Of a stretch of 7,754 nucleotides of DNA, positions 1 through 6,389 are shown piece after piece. The notes under the pieces are model-generated. The model was given only the letters and a program-made list of their open reading frames with translations. It ran no database searches and had not been told where the DNA came from. Position 1 is the first letter of the stretch. Each line of letters opens with the position of its first letter. Source of the stretch: Deltaproteobacteria bacterium (GTDB lineage Bacteria > Bdellovibrionota > UBA1018 > UBA923). Position numbers and translations under genes: made by a program. The stretch lies in NCBI GenBank assembly GCA_016194725.1, contig JACQAW010000414.1:1-7754 (forward strand), read 5' to 3'.

Positions 1-782
1 TGCGGACAGGTTTCGGCGGTAATAGGCACGCCCTGCGCTTGCGCCTCTGCAAGAGGCGCAAGCGCTTCCGACGACGAAAGATGCACGATGTGCGCGCGAC
101 AACCCGTGCGGCGGCTGAGCTCGATCATCAGCTTGACTGCCGCGTTTTCCCAGGCGCGGGGCCTTGAATTCAGATAGGTGCGGTACTCGCGCGGATCACC
201 GCCAGCCGGCGCACCCTGGTCAAGCTCGGCATGCACGATAAGCGGCAAGCCGGTTTTTGCGATCAGAGGCATGGCCTCGAGCAAATCCTTTTCACCGACG
301 CACTTGAACTCGTCCACTCCCGACTCGATCAAAAAACATTTAAAGCCCTTCACTCCCGCGTGCGCCAGCCCCTCCAGCTGGTTAGAGTTGCCAGGCACCA
401 GCCCACCCCAGAAACCATAATCGATTGCGCAACGGCCGGCGGCCGCCTTTGCCTTGGCATCAAGGTTCGGCACCGTAGTAGTGGGCGGAATCGAATTCAG
501 GGGCATGTCGATCACCGTGGTAATGCCCCCCGACGCCGCTGCCTGCGTGGCGGTTTCAAAACCCTCCCATTCCGTGCGCCCCGGCTCGTTGATATGGGCG
601 TGCGTGTCCACAAGGCCAGCCATGATCACCTTGTTGCCTACATCGACCTGTTCCAGCCCGTCGGGGATTTCAGAACGTCCGACGACCCGCTCTATCTTGC
701 CGTTTCGCACCACCACGCCGCCTGCTGCCTCGTGGGCGTCGACCAGGATTCGTGAGCTTAGCAGCACGAAATTTTTGCTCAC
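1..782 (-). CDS. allB: Allantoinase (AllB/PucH), 3' part beyond the window
   Basis: Cyclic amidohydrolase predicted to open the hydantoin ring of allantoin to give allantoate, a cytoplasmic step of ureide breakdown. The 260 visible residues are the N-terminal part of a family that is usually about 450 aa. Seen: the metal motif DTHAHINEPGR (His61, His63), TTVIDMPLNSIPPT at about 89-101, GFKCFL with Lys148 as the expected carboxylated bridging lysine, VHAE (His184) and HIVHLSS (His234). The last metal ligand, an Asp, would lie beyond the edge. The INEPGR and MPLNS segments separate it from dihydroorotase and hydantoinase. The start is GTG at 782; GAGGGA at 793-788 lies 5 bases upstream, and GTGA overlaps the stop of the preceding gene by 4 bases. 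It is last in the visible operon, after the xanthine dehydrogenase maturation genes. A perfect hairpin lies within codons 240-249. Confidence 0.93.
   Translation of the reverse strand, partial: MSKNFVLLSSRILVDAHEAAGGVVVRNGKIERVVGRSEIPDGLEQVDVGNKVIMAGLVDTHAHINEPGRTEWEGFETATQAAASGGITTVIDMPLNSIPPTTTVPNLDAKAKAAAGRCAIDYGFWGGLVPGNSNQLEGLAHAGVKGFKCFLIESGVDEFKCVGEKDLLEAMPLIAKTGLPLIVHAELDQGAPAGGDPREYRTYLNSRPRAWENAAVKLMIELSRRTGCRAHIVHLSSSEALAPLAEAQAQGVPITAETCP
35..65. repeat. Perfect 14-bp inverted repeat (hairpin) within the allantoinase gene
   Basis: GCGCTTGCGCCTCT at 35-48 is exactly complementary to 52-65, with a 3-base loop. It lies wholly within codons 240-249 of the allantoinase gene (A-L-A-P-L-A-E-A-Q-A). 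In the mRNA it would be a very stable hairpin. No run of T follows on the transcribed strand, so it is not a standard intrinsic terminator. It may be partly a by-product of repeated GCG alanine codons. Confidence 0.8.
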
Positions 783-1417
783 GGCTTTCCCTCGTCGGCA
801 TATTTATGCCATTGCTCGGGCGTATTGATATTCAGGACGACATTGGAGTCGGCCACTGCCACGCGCTGAATTTTTTCAGGCGGCAGAACTTGCAGCTGAA
901 CGTCCAACCTCGATTCCGGTGGCATCTGCAAAAGTGTTTCAAGATAGCGATGTGACAGCAGCACGGGGTGTCCGCCACGGCCGCGCGACTCGGGAATGCA
1001 AGCTGCGACGTCACCGGTCATGTGCATGCGCAGGTGGCTCCACACCTCCATCGAAGGTACCGGCACATCGATGGGGAGCACATAGGCCCCGGAGAATTTT
1101 TCGGCAACCAGAATTCTTGCGCCGCACTGGAGCGACGAAAATTGACCATGCTCCGGATGCTCATTTATCGCTACCGTTACGTGCAGCTGACCCAGCTCAA
1201 TGGTCGCGTCGCAAGCGGTTTTCATCCAGGGCATCGCCTTGGCGTAATCCTCATGATGCTTTCCCAAAACGATCAGGGCACGATGCCCATGAGTCGCTTC
1301 GAAAAGCTCAAGCTGATGCATCAGCCAAGGCTTGCCCTGGTACCTCATCAAGCCCTTTGGAGTTCCCATGCGCTGGCCGTTCCCGCCAGCCAGCAGAATA
1401 AGCGGAAAATGTTTCAA
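779..1417 (-). CDS. mocA: MobA/MocA-like molybdenum cofactor nucleotidyltransferase
   Basis: NTP-transferase of the MobA/MocA/PucB family (212 aa, usual length about 190-210). It is expected to transfer a nucleotide, CMP in the MocA case, onto molybdopterin to complete the cofactor of the dehydrogenase encoded upstream. Seen: the nucleotide-binding motif LAGGNGQRMGTPKG at 9-22, NEHPEHGQFSSLQCG at 85-99, LPIDVP at 114-119 in place of the common DxP, GHPVLLS at 149-155 and NINTPEQW at 196-203. The start is TTG at 1417, forming a TTGA overlap with the xdhC stop; no ATG lies nearby in frame, and a weak purine stretch, GAACGAGAG, precedes it. The gene overlaps allantoinase by 4 bases. The first motif reads LAGG, which I associate with the GTP-using MobA type, so CMP versus GMP specificity is uncertain; the operon context favours a xanthine dehydrogenase role. 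Confidence 0.85.
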   Translation of the reverse strand: MKHFPLILLAGGNGQRMGTPKGLMRYQGKPWLMHQLELFEATHGHRALIVLGKHHEDYAKAMPWMKTACDATIELGQLHVTVAINEHPEHGQFSSLQCGARILVAEKFSGAYVLPIDVPVPSMEVWSHLRMHMTGDVAACIPESRGRGGHPVLLSHRYLETLLQMPPESRLDVQLQVLPPEKIQRVAVADSNVVLNINTPEQWHKYADEGKP

Positions 1418-2202
1418 GATGGCTCTCGTTCCGGCGCGCCACGGCCGTAATAAACTTGCAGCGCTTCAGCCGCCAGGCTTATCGCGACTTCCTGAGGTGC
1501 CTTACCACCCGTATCGACTCCAAGCGGGCAATGCACTCGGGCAAGCCCCGCATCGCCGATTCCTTTTGCCGTCATGCGCTGTTGAAAACGGGTCCATTTC
1601 GAAGTGCTTCCAATCAAGCCAATATACTTCGCGGGCCGTTTGATGACCGCCTCGATAATCGCCTGATCCACGTCGTGCCGGTGGGTCATCACCGCGACAA
1701 ATGTCCTTTCGGAGTCCCATGACGCTTCTTCGATAAAATCATCCCATTCGCACCGGTGCCGAACCACCTCCTCGGGCAAAAGCTCGGATTCGATCCATTC
1801 CTTACGTTCGTCAATCACGTGCACGCCAAAGGGCGTTCCTGCGAACGTGCGGCAAACCGCCCGGCCCACATGTCCCGCGCCGAAGACGTACAGCTGGGGA
1901 CCCGTGTTCACGACCTCAAACAGAAGCTCCACTACTCCCGCGCAACACTGGCCGGTTTTCGCGCCCAGGGGATATCGAATGGTCCGCGTCTTTCCTCCTT
2001 CGATGCTTTGGACGGCATCTTTAAGTGCGATATCCTCCAAATGGCCCCCGCCAATGGAGCCGTAAAATTTGCCGTTCTCCAAAACGAGCATCTTCGCACC
2101 CGCGTCTCGCGGTGCCGAGCCCGTGCATTGAGTCACGGTCACTATGGCAAACGGCTTGCCGGCCTGGCGCAGGTTTTCTAGTTTTGAGATCCAATTCCAC
2201 AT
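1414..2202 (-). CDS. xdhC: Xanthine dehydrogenase maturation factor, XdhC/CoxI family
   Basis: Molybdenum-cofactor-binding chaperone (262 aa; PucA in B. subtilis). In this family the protein holds the cofactor while it is sulfurated and passes it to the large subunit; it is not part of the final enzyme. Seen: N-terminal XdhC/CoxI region with GSAPRDAGAKMLV at 28-40, GSIGGGHLE at 48-56 and GQCCAGVVEL at 84-93. The family's more usual form, as I recall, is QCCGG, so the Ala here is a small departure. The C-terminal Rossmann domain shows VFGAGHVG at 106-113, MTHRHDVD at 172-179, YIGLIGS at 193-199 and PLGVDTGGKAPQEVAISLAAE at about 226-246. The start is ATG at 2202; GGAAG at 2214-2210 lies upstream. 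The first 25 bases overlap the end of the FAD subunit gene. It should not be confused with the E. coli iron-sulfur subunit also called XdhC. Confidence 0.92.
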   Translation of the reverse strand: MWNWISKLENLRQAGKPFAIVTVTQCTGSAPRDAGAKMLVLENGKFYGSIGGGHLEDIALKDAVQSIEGGKTRTIRYPLGAKTGQCCAGVVELLFEVVNTGPQLYVFGAGHVGRAVCRTFAGTPFGVHVIDERKEWIESELLPEEVVRHRCEWDDFIEEASWDSERTFVAVMTHRHDVDQAIIEAVIKRPAKYIGLIGSTSKWTRFQQRMTAKGIGDAGLARVHCPLGVDTGGKAPQEVAISLAAEALQVYYGRGAPEREPS

Positions 2203-3047
2203 AAAAATTCTTCCAGTAGGTTCTGTGCCACTCGTACTCGAAACGCCGCGCTCGAGCGTATGTCGTCCAGCGGCGTGATCTCGGCAGCCAGGTTATTTCT
2301 TGCTTGTGCGATCAGCTGCGACGAAAGTTTCTTTCCGTTCAGCGCCGCTTCGGTATTGGGAATTCGTACGACCGTCGGGCCCACGCTTCCCAGCGCGATA
2401 CGAATGTCACTTAAAAGGCCTTTCGACTGGCGCGCCACACCGGCAAAACACACCTTTGAAATTGCCTGTGCCCGACGCGTGCCCACCTTGCGGTAGTATT
2501 GATGAGCACCCGCCGTATTTCGCTTGAGCCGTATGCGCTGCAGCAGCTCGTCGGGGCGAAGATCCATTTTCTTGTACGCCTTGTGGAAGGCCGGATACGC
2601 GACCCAGCGCACGCCCTGTGCCGATACCAGCTCCAGCTCGGCATCATAAACTACCAGGGCCGGCGGGGAATCGGCCGCGGGCGAAGCATTGACGATATTT
2701 CCGCCCAGGGTACCGCGATTCTGGATGGCAATCGCACCCGTCTCACTTCCGGCCTGGCAAAGCAGCGGAAACTCTGCGCGCATCACCGCATTCGCCTGAA
2801 GCTGCGAATAGGTCGTAAGCGCCCCGAGGGTCAGGTGCTCCTTGTCCTTCGTAATGCCTTTCAGTTCGGCGATGTTCAGGATATTCAGAAATTTCCGGTG
2901 AGCCAGCTTGCCGGCTTCAAACTGCACCATGATATCGGTGCCTCCGGCGAATGGGCGCCACTTTCCAGGTTCATTCGCAAGTAGCGTCAACGCCTCATGA
3001 AGCGAAGCCGGAGTTTTCATCTCATACGACGGCAGGTGCGCCCTCAT
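2178..3047 (-). CDS. pucC: Xanthine dehydrogenase, FAD-binding subunit
   Basis: FAD subunit of a three-subunit xanthine dehydrogenase (289 aa; PucC in B. subtilis, XdhB in E. coli). It takes electrons from the [2Fe-2S] centres and passes them to the final acceptor, usually NAD+. Seen: the FAD pyrophosphate loop PFAGGTDIMVQ at 32-42, GALTTYSQL at 75-83, QNRGTLGGNIVNASPAADSP at 109-128, and a C-terminal CO-dehydrogenase-flavoprotein-type domain from about 178 (KVGTRRAQAISKVC). The reading frame stays open to an ATG at 3113, but ATG at 3047 is the better start: it forms an ATGA overlap with the stop of the iron-sulfur gene, AGGGAG at 3060-3055 lies 7 bases upstream, and the protein then begins directly with the family's N-terminus. 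The extra 22 residues of the longer form look unrelated. No [4Fe-4S] insertion typical of 4-hydroxybenzoyl-CoA reductases is apparent. Confidence 0.92.
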   Translation of the reverse strand: MRAHLPSYEMKTPASLHEALTLLANEPGKWRPFAGGTDIMVQFEAGKLAHRKFLNILNIAELKGITKDKEHLTLGALTTYSQLQANAVMRAEFPLLCQAGSETGAIAIQNRGTLGGNIVNASPAADSPPALVVYDAELELVSAQGVRWVAYPAFHKAYKKMDLRPDELLQRIRLKRNTAGAHQYYRKVGTRRAQAISKVCFAGVARQSKGLLSDIRIALGSVGPTVVRIPNTEAALNGKKLSSQLIAQARNNLAAEITPLDDIRSSAAFRVRVAQNLLEEFLCGIGSQN

Positions 3048-3511
3048 GGATTGGCTCCCTGTACCGCTCTCAGAACCGAGTCGAAAATTTTCATATACCC
3101 GGTGCATCGGCACAGGTTTCCGGCCAGCCCCACGCGCACATCGGCTTCGGTGGGGTTAGGCGTTTTCTTCAGCAGCGCCACGGCCGCCATAATCATTCCC
3201 GGCGTGCAAATTCCGCACTGCGCGCCACCGTTAGTCAGAAAAGCCTGCTGAACCGCGTGCAGGGCTTCACCCGAAGCGATGCCTTCAATCGTGCGAATCT
3301 CAGCGCCTTCGGCCTGGCTCGCCGGAACCAGGCAGCTCATAACCAACTCGCCGTTCAGAAATACCGAGCAAGCCCCGCACTCACCTTCGCCACATCCTTC
3401 TTTCGTGCCCGTAAGCCCTGCCTCTTCGCGCAAAACATCCAGCAGGCGCGCCATCGAATGTGCGCGCAGGGTCTGCTTCTGCCCATTCACACTGCAATTC
3501 ACCTTAATCAT
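3044..3511 (-). CDS. pucE: Xanthine dehydrogenase, [2Fe-2S] subunit
   Basis: Small iron-sulfur subunit (155 aa, normal length; PucE in B. subtilis, XdhC in E. coli). It carries two [2Fe-2S] clusters that relay electrons from the molybdenum centre to FAD. Seen: the plant-ferredoxin-type cluster with Cys40, Cys45, Cys48 and Cys60 (GCGEGECGAC ... SC), then the helical-domain cluster with Cys99, Cys102, Cys134 and Cys136 (CGICTPG and GNLCRCTGY). All eight ligands are present. The start is ATG at 3511; a strong GGAGG at 3522-3518 lies 6 bases upstream. Its first 8 bases overlap the end of the large-subunit gene, and its stop overlaps the start of the FAD gene by 4 bases, so the three subunits are probably translated in a coupled way. 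It could in principle serve a related dehydrogenase; the partner's active site points to xanthine. Confidence 0.95.
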   Translation of the reverse strand: MIKVNCSVNGQKQTLRAHSMARLLDVLREEAGLTGTKEGCGEGECGACSVFLNGELVMSCLVPASQAEGAEIRTIEGIASGEALHAVQQAFLTNGGAQCGICTPGMIMAAVALLKKTPNPTEADVRVGLAGNLCRCTGYMKIFDSVLRAVQGANP

Positions 3512-5729
3512 GGATCGCCTCCATCAAATCTTCCGGCAGCAGTGGAATGTGGTTCAGGCTCAGGCCGGTCGCATTCTCGATGGCATTGAGTATCGCCGGC
3601 GCCGGCCCGTCCATTGGAAGCTCACCTATCCCTTTTGCGCCCGAAGGGCCGCGCGAATACGGCTGCTCTTCGAAAAACACATGAATCGGCGGCACGTCCA
3701 CCGCGGTTGGCATGATGTAGTTCGTCATCTGGTTGTTGATCATGCGGCCTTCTTTCCAGACAACTTTTTCATAAAGGGCGTATCCAATGGCCTGTGCCAC
3801 GCCCCCTTCAATCTGACCGGCTGCAAACACCGGATGCATGACCTTGCCGATTTCCTGAAGCGCGACAAAGTTATCGACGTGGGTGTCATAGGTAACCGTA
3901 TCCACGCTCACCTCGGCCACATACACGGCCCAGGCATATGCCCCGTAAGCATCACCCTGATATTTGGCGTCGTCCCAGTTGATGTCAGGTGGTTGCTTGT
4001 ATTGGCTAAAGGCTTTCAGCTGTCCGAATTTTTTCACGTAGCCGGCCACCGCCTCTTCAAACTGCCTTGACGAGTAACCTTCATGCAAAAATCCGCTCTG
4101 CACCAGGGTCTGCTTCAGTCCCGTGGCCGCGGTTTCCACCAGCTTTCCAACCACCATTACGGTGCGCGAAGCAACGGTGGGCCCACTGTTCGGGACGAAT
4201 TTGGTATCAGGCTGGGCAACCTCGACGACATCGCCGGCCACACCCAATGCATCAGCCGCAATTTGCGTGAAAATCGTGTTCGTTCCCTGCCCTATCTCGG
4301 TACTGGCCGCGAGTACTCGCACCTTCCCCTGCGCGGTGCCCTCGATTCCCACCACCGAAGACAGATATTTCTCGCCCGATCCGGTAAAACCCGAGCCGTG
4401 CATGAAGGTTGCAAAGCCGATGCCCTTCTTTATTTTACTGCGCTGGTTCTGTTCGGTGAATACCTCGCGCTTGGCGTGGTAGTTGCTCAATGCCAAGGCC
4501 TTGGTAAGCAAAGCCTGCATGTCGACCTTGTCCTTCACGACCTGACCCGTCGCGGTCGTTTCACCGTCTTTGATGAAATTGCGCCTGCGAAACTCTTCGG
4601 GTGAAAGCTTCAGCACTTGCGCGATCTTGTCCATATGCCGTTCCAGCGCAAAAATGCTCTGTGGGGCCCCAAAGCCACGAAAGGCTCCGTGGGGTGGCGA
4701 ATTGGTCGCCACGGCCTGAGCCTTCACGCGCACATTGGGGCAAAAGTAAGGTCCCGCTGAATGTATGGTTCCGCGCGAAAGTACAACCGGCGAAAGCGTG
4801 CAGTAGGCTCCACCATCAATGACAAAGTCGATTTCCTGGGCCAGGAGTTTTCCGTCCTTTGAAACCGCGGTTCGATGCCGGGTTCGCGCCGGATGCCGTT
4901 TCGTCGTGGCCACCATGTCTTCAGCGCGGTCGTAAATAATTTTGACTGGTTTTCCGCTCTTCAGCGCCAATAATGCTGCATGGCCTGAAATAAGAGTCGG
5001 ATATTCTTCCTTGCCACCAAAACCACCGCCCGTTTCCGTTTGAATGACACGGACCTTGTCATCCGGAAACTTGAAAATAGGCAGCAATCCCTTGTGCACG
5101 TAATAGGGACATTGCATCGAACCCCATATAGATACGCCATCCTGGGCATTCGCGACCGCTATGATGCCGTTGTTTTCAATATAAAGCTGTTCCTGCGCCC
5201 CAGTGAAATACTCGCCTTCGACCACAAAATCAGCCGTGTTCCAAACGCTATCGACGTCGCCTTTTTCCACCAGGTAGGACTTGAAAATATTGTCCTGTCC
5301 CCAGATGAGCTCCTTGCGGGCCAGCGACTCTTCGATCGTAAATACCGCGGGCCAGGGTTCGATATCAAACTTCACGCAACGTCGGGCCTCTTCGAGCAGG
5401 TATTTGTCCGCGTGCGCCAACAGAAGCACCGGTTCTTCCGGATGATTCACGAAACCATCTGCCAGAAGCGGCTGGTCGTTCATCAGCAAGGCGACATGGT
5501 TATGGCCGGGAATGTCTTTGGCGGTCACGATAGTGAACTCGTCCCAGGGCATATTTCCTTCGAACGAAATGCCGCGAATTCGGCCTCGCGCCGCGGGACT
5601 GCGAACCGTCGCGCCGTGAATCAAACCAGGAAAAGTAATGTCATCGATGTACTTCGAGCGCCCTACGACCTTGTCGCGGCCCTCTTTGCGCTCAACGGCA
5701 CGCCCGATTAACGCCTGCGGCCTATCCAT
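3504..5729 (-). CDS. pucD: Xanthine dehydrogenase, molybdopterin-binding catalytic subunit
   Basis: Catalytic subunit (741 aa, normal for separate large subunits; PucD in B. subtilis, XdhA in E. coli) that hydroxylates hypoxanthine and xanthine to urate at a molybdenum centre. Seen: GGGFGGKE at 234-241, AFRGFG at 349-354, EIGQGTNT at 478-485 and GAKGIGELP at 697-705. Compared with bovine xanthine oxidase as I remember it, Glu802, Arg880, Phe914 and Phe1009 fall on Glu241, Arg319, Phe353 and Phe448 at one constant offset, and the catalytic Glu1261 corresponds to Glu703. These residues argue for xanthine rather than aldehyde oxidation. The start is ATG at 5729 with a G-run at 5741-5737 upstream. 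An in-frame ATG at 5831 would add 34 residues unlike the family and has no ribosome site. It is first in the operon and its last 8 bases overlap the iron-sulfur gene. Confidence 0.95.
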   Translation of the reverse strand: MDRPQALIGRAVERKEGRDKVVGRSKYIDDITFPGLIHGATVRSPAARGRIRGISFEGNMPWDEFTIVTAKDIPGHNHVALLMNDQPLLADGFVNHPEEPVLLLAHADKYLLEEARRCVKFDIEPWPAVFTIEESLARKELIWGQDNIFKSYLVEKGDVDSVWNTADFVVEGEYFTGAQEQLYIENNGIIAVANAQDGVSIWGSMQCPYYVHKGLLPIFKFPDDKVRVIQTETGGGFGGKEEYPTLISGHAALLALKSGKPVKIIYDRAEDMVATTKRHPARTRHRTAVSKDGKLLAQEIDFVIDGGAYCTLSPVVLSRGTIHSAGPYFCPNVRVKAQAVATNSPPHGAFRGFGAPQSIFALERHMDKIAQVLKLSPEEFRRRNFIKDGETTATGQVVKDKVDMQALLTKALALSNYHAKREVFTEQNQRSKIKKGIGFATFMHGSGFTGSGEKYLSSVVGIEGTAQGKVRVLAASTEIGQGTNTIFTQIAADALGVAGDVVEVAQPDTKFVPNSGPTVASRTVMVVGKLVETAATGLKQTLVQSGFLHEGYSSRQFEEAVAGYVKKFGQLKAFSQYKQPPDINWDDAKYQGDAYGAYAWAVYVAEVSVDTVTYDTHVDNFVALQEIGKVMHPVFAAGQIEGGVAQAIGYALYEKVVWKEGRMINNQMTNYIMPTAVDVPPIHVFFEEQPYSRGPSGAKGIGELPMDGPAPAILNAIENATGLSLNHIPLLPEDLMEAIHD

Positions 5730-5747
5730 TGCCGAACCCCCAAGTCT

Positions 5748-5784
5748 AGGTTTTATAGGATATCTGACAGGCGTAAAGGTTTTA
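5748..5784. repeat. Direct 8-mer repeat upstream of the xanthine operon
   Basis: AGGTTTTA occurs at 5748-5755 and 5777-5784, 29 bases apart, flanking the possible -10 region of the operon. A regulator with half-sites on one face of the helix could use such a repeat, but an 8-mer in an AT-rich stretch may be chance. Confidence 0.25.
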
Positions 5785-5786
5785 AA
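5757..5786 (-). promoter_or_regulatory. Possible sigma-70-type promoter of the xanthine dehydrogenase operon
   Basis: On the minus strand TTTAAA (5786-5781) and TATCCT (5762-5757) are separated by 18 bases, each matching the usual hexamers at 4 of 6 positions. They would give a leader of about 20 bases before the ATG at 5729. TATAAA at 5757-5752 is an alternative -10 with no good -35. No sigma-54 box faces the operon. This is the only AT-rich stretch before the operon, but the assignment is weak. Confidence 0.25.
5760..5769 (+). promoter_or_regulatory. Candidate enhancer-binding site, copy 1 (ATATCTGACA)
   Basis: The 10-mer ATATCTGACA lies about 114 bases before the predicted sigma-54 start near 5879. 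The identical word occurs upstream of the other sigma-54 box (7701-7692, minus strand) in the same orientation relative to its promoter. A shorter relative, TCTGAC, recurs at 5797-5802, about 79 bases before the start. Binding by a regulator is inference. The site also overlaps the possible -10 of the xanthine operon. Confidence 0.3.
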
Positions 5787-5852
5787 CAGAATTTGGTCTG
5801 ACGCAGTGCGGAATTTACCTTTAATGTCCATGAGTCAGCTAGCGGTTCAAGC

Positions 5853-5868
5853 TGGAACGTCGCTTGCT
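5853..5868 (+). promoter_or_regulatory. Sigma-54 (RpoN) promoter for the His-tail exported protein
   Basis: TGGAACGTCGCTTGCT matches the consensus TGGCACRNNNNTTGCW at 15 of 16 positions, with GG at 5854-5855 and GC at 5866-5867 exactly ten bases apart. Transcription would begin near 5879, three bases before the ATG at 5882. That agrees with the missing ribosome-binding site but would make the message nearly leaderless, which is unusual. Sigma-54 promoters need an ATP-driven enhancer-binding protein; a possible site for one lies at 5760-5769. Confidence 0.55.
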
Positions 5869-5881
5869 CTTACTGATCTCA

Positions 5882-6352
5882 ATGAAAGCTTCCTTGTTGC
5901 CCGTTTTCGCAGCTGTGATTTTCTCGTTGCTCGCCCCTGCCGCCTTCGCCCAGGAGAAGTTCGCTTCCAAAAACATGACCTGCACGCTGCTGGCCGACGT
6001 CGACTTGAAGAAGTCGGTCGATATTCGAGTCGATGACGAGGCAGACATCGACGAAGCAGCAGACCTCATTCTTGACAGCGATAAAAGCACTTATAGGCTC
6101 AAAGTAACGCTGCTCAACGGCGATCTCGACATGAGCATCGAGAACAAGCGTACCAATGTCGTCGTGTCTTCGAGTACGGATACCCGACTTACGCGCCACC
6201 CGAAGCTCTTCATCAAAAGTGGTCTCGAAAAGCTCGCGGCAATCGCTTCCTGCTGGTACGACGCGCGCAAGCCCGCGAGCGTAAAGCGTGCCTTCAAACA
6301 CTCAAAACATCGCCACCACCACAAGCCAAGTCATCATAAACACAGGGTTTAA
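5882..6352 (+). CDS. Exported protein of unknown function with His/Lys-rich tail
   Basis: I do not recognise this 156-aa protein. Seen: a Sec signal peptide (short basic start, hydrophobic stretch about 4-19, cleavage likely after AFA at 23 before QEKF), an acidic segment at about 49-68 (VDDEADIDEAADLILDSD), two cysteines (34 and 124) that could form a disulfide after export, and a C-terminal tail from about 135 rich in Lys, Arg and His, with eight His among residues 140-154. The tail could bind metal ions, nucleic acid or anionic surfaces; this is inference. ATG at 5882 is chosen because it begins a normal signal peptide; a TTG at 5864 would add six residues. No Shine-Dalgarno site precedes 5882, and a sigma-54 box predicts a transcript starting about 3 bases upstream. 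It is divergent from the xanthine operon and convergent with the phospholipase D-like gene. Confidence 0.8.
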   Translation: MKASLLPVFAAVIFSLLAPAAFAQEKFASKNMTCTLLADVDLKKSVDIRVDDEADIDEAADLILDSDKSTYRLKVTLLNGDLDMSIENKRTNVVVSSSTDTRLTRHPKLFIKSGLEKLAAIASCWYDARKPASVKRAFKHSKHRHHHKPSHHKHRV

Positions 6353-6389
6353 TCGAACACCCAGGACTGGCGTCGCGTAACCGCAGTGA

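Noticed and set aside
433..450. GC-rich palindromic stretch including a NotI-type GCGGCCGC
   Set aside because: It is explained by consecutive Ala, Gly and Arg codons in allantoinase.
231..755. Long plus-strand open frame opposite allantoinase, and similar long frames opposite the other operon genes
   Set aside because: They lie antisense to well-supported genes, have no recognisable domains, and are expected from codon bias in GC-rich genes.
3048..3113. 22-residue N-terminal extension of the FAD subunit from ATG 3113
   Set aside because: ATG 3047 has a good ribosome site, an ATGA overlap and the normal family N-terminus.
3595..3606. 12-bp palindrome GCCGGCGCCGGC
   Set aside because: It encodes GPAPA near the end of the conserved large subunit; Gly/Pro/Ala codons in a GC-rich gene explain it.
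4472..4487. Sigma-54-like box TGGCGTGGTAGTTGCT on the plus strand
   Set aside because: It matches 14 of 16 positions with correct spacing but lies antisense inside the xanthine dehydrogenase large-subunit gene, with no gene to drive. It shows that weaker matches occur by chance and is a useful calibration for the two intergenic boxes.
5730..5831. 34-residue N-terminal extension of the xanthine dehydrogenase large subunit from ATG 5831
   Set aside because: No ribosome site precedes it, the residues do not resemble the family, and it would run through the likely promoter region.
6353..6389. Possible bidirectional terminator between the convergent genes
   Set aside because: Only a 4-bp pairing (GGGT/ACCC, around 6345-6362) was found and no T-run on either strand, so no terminator is called.
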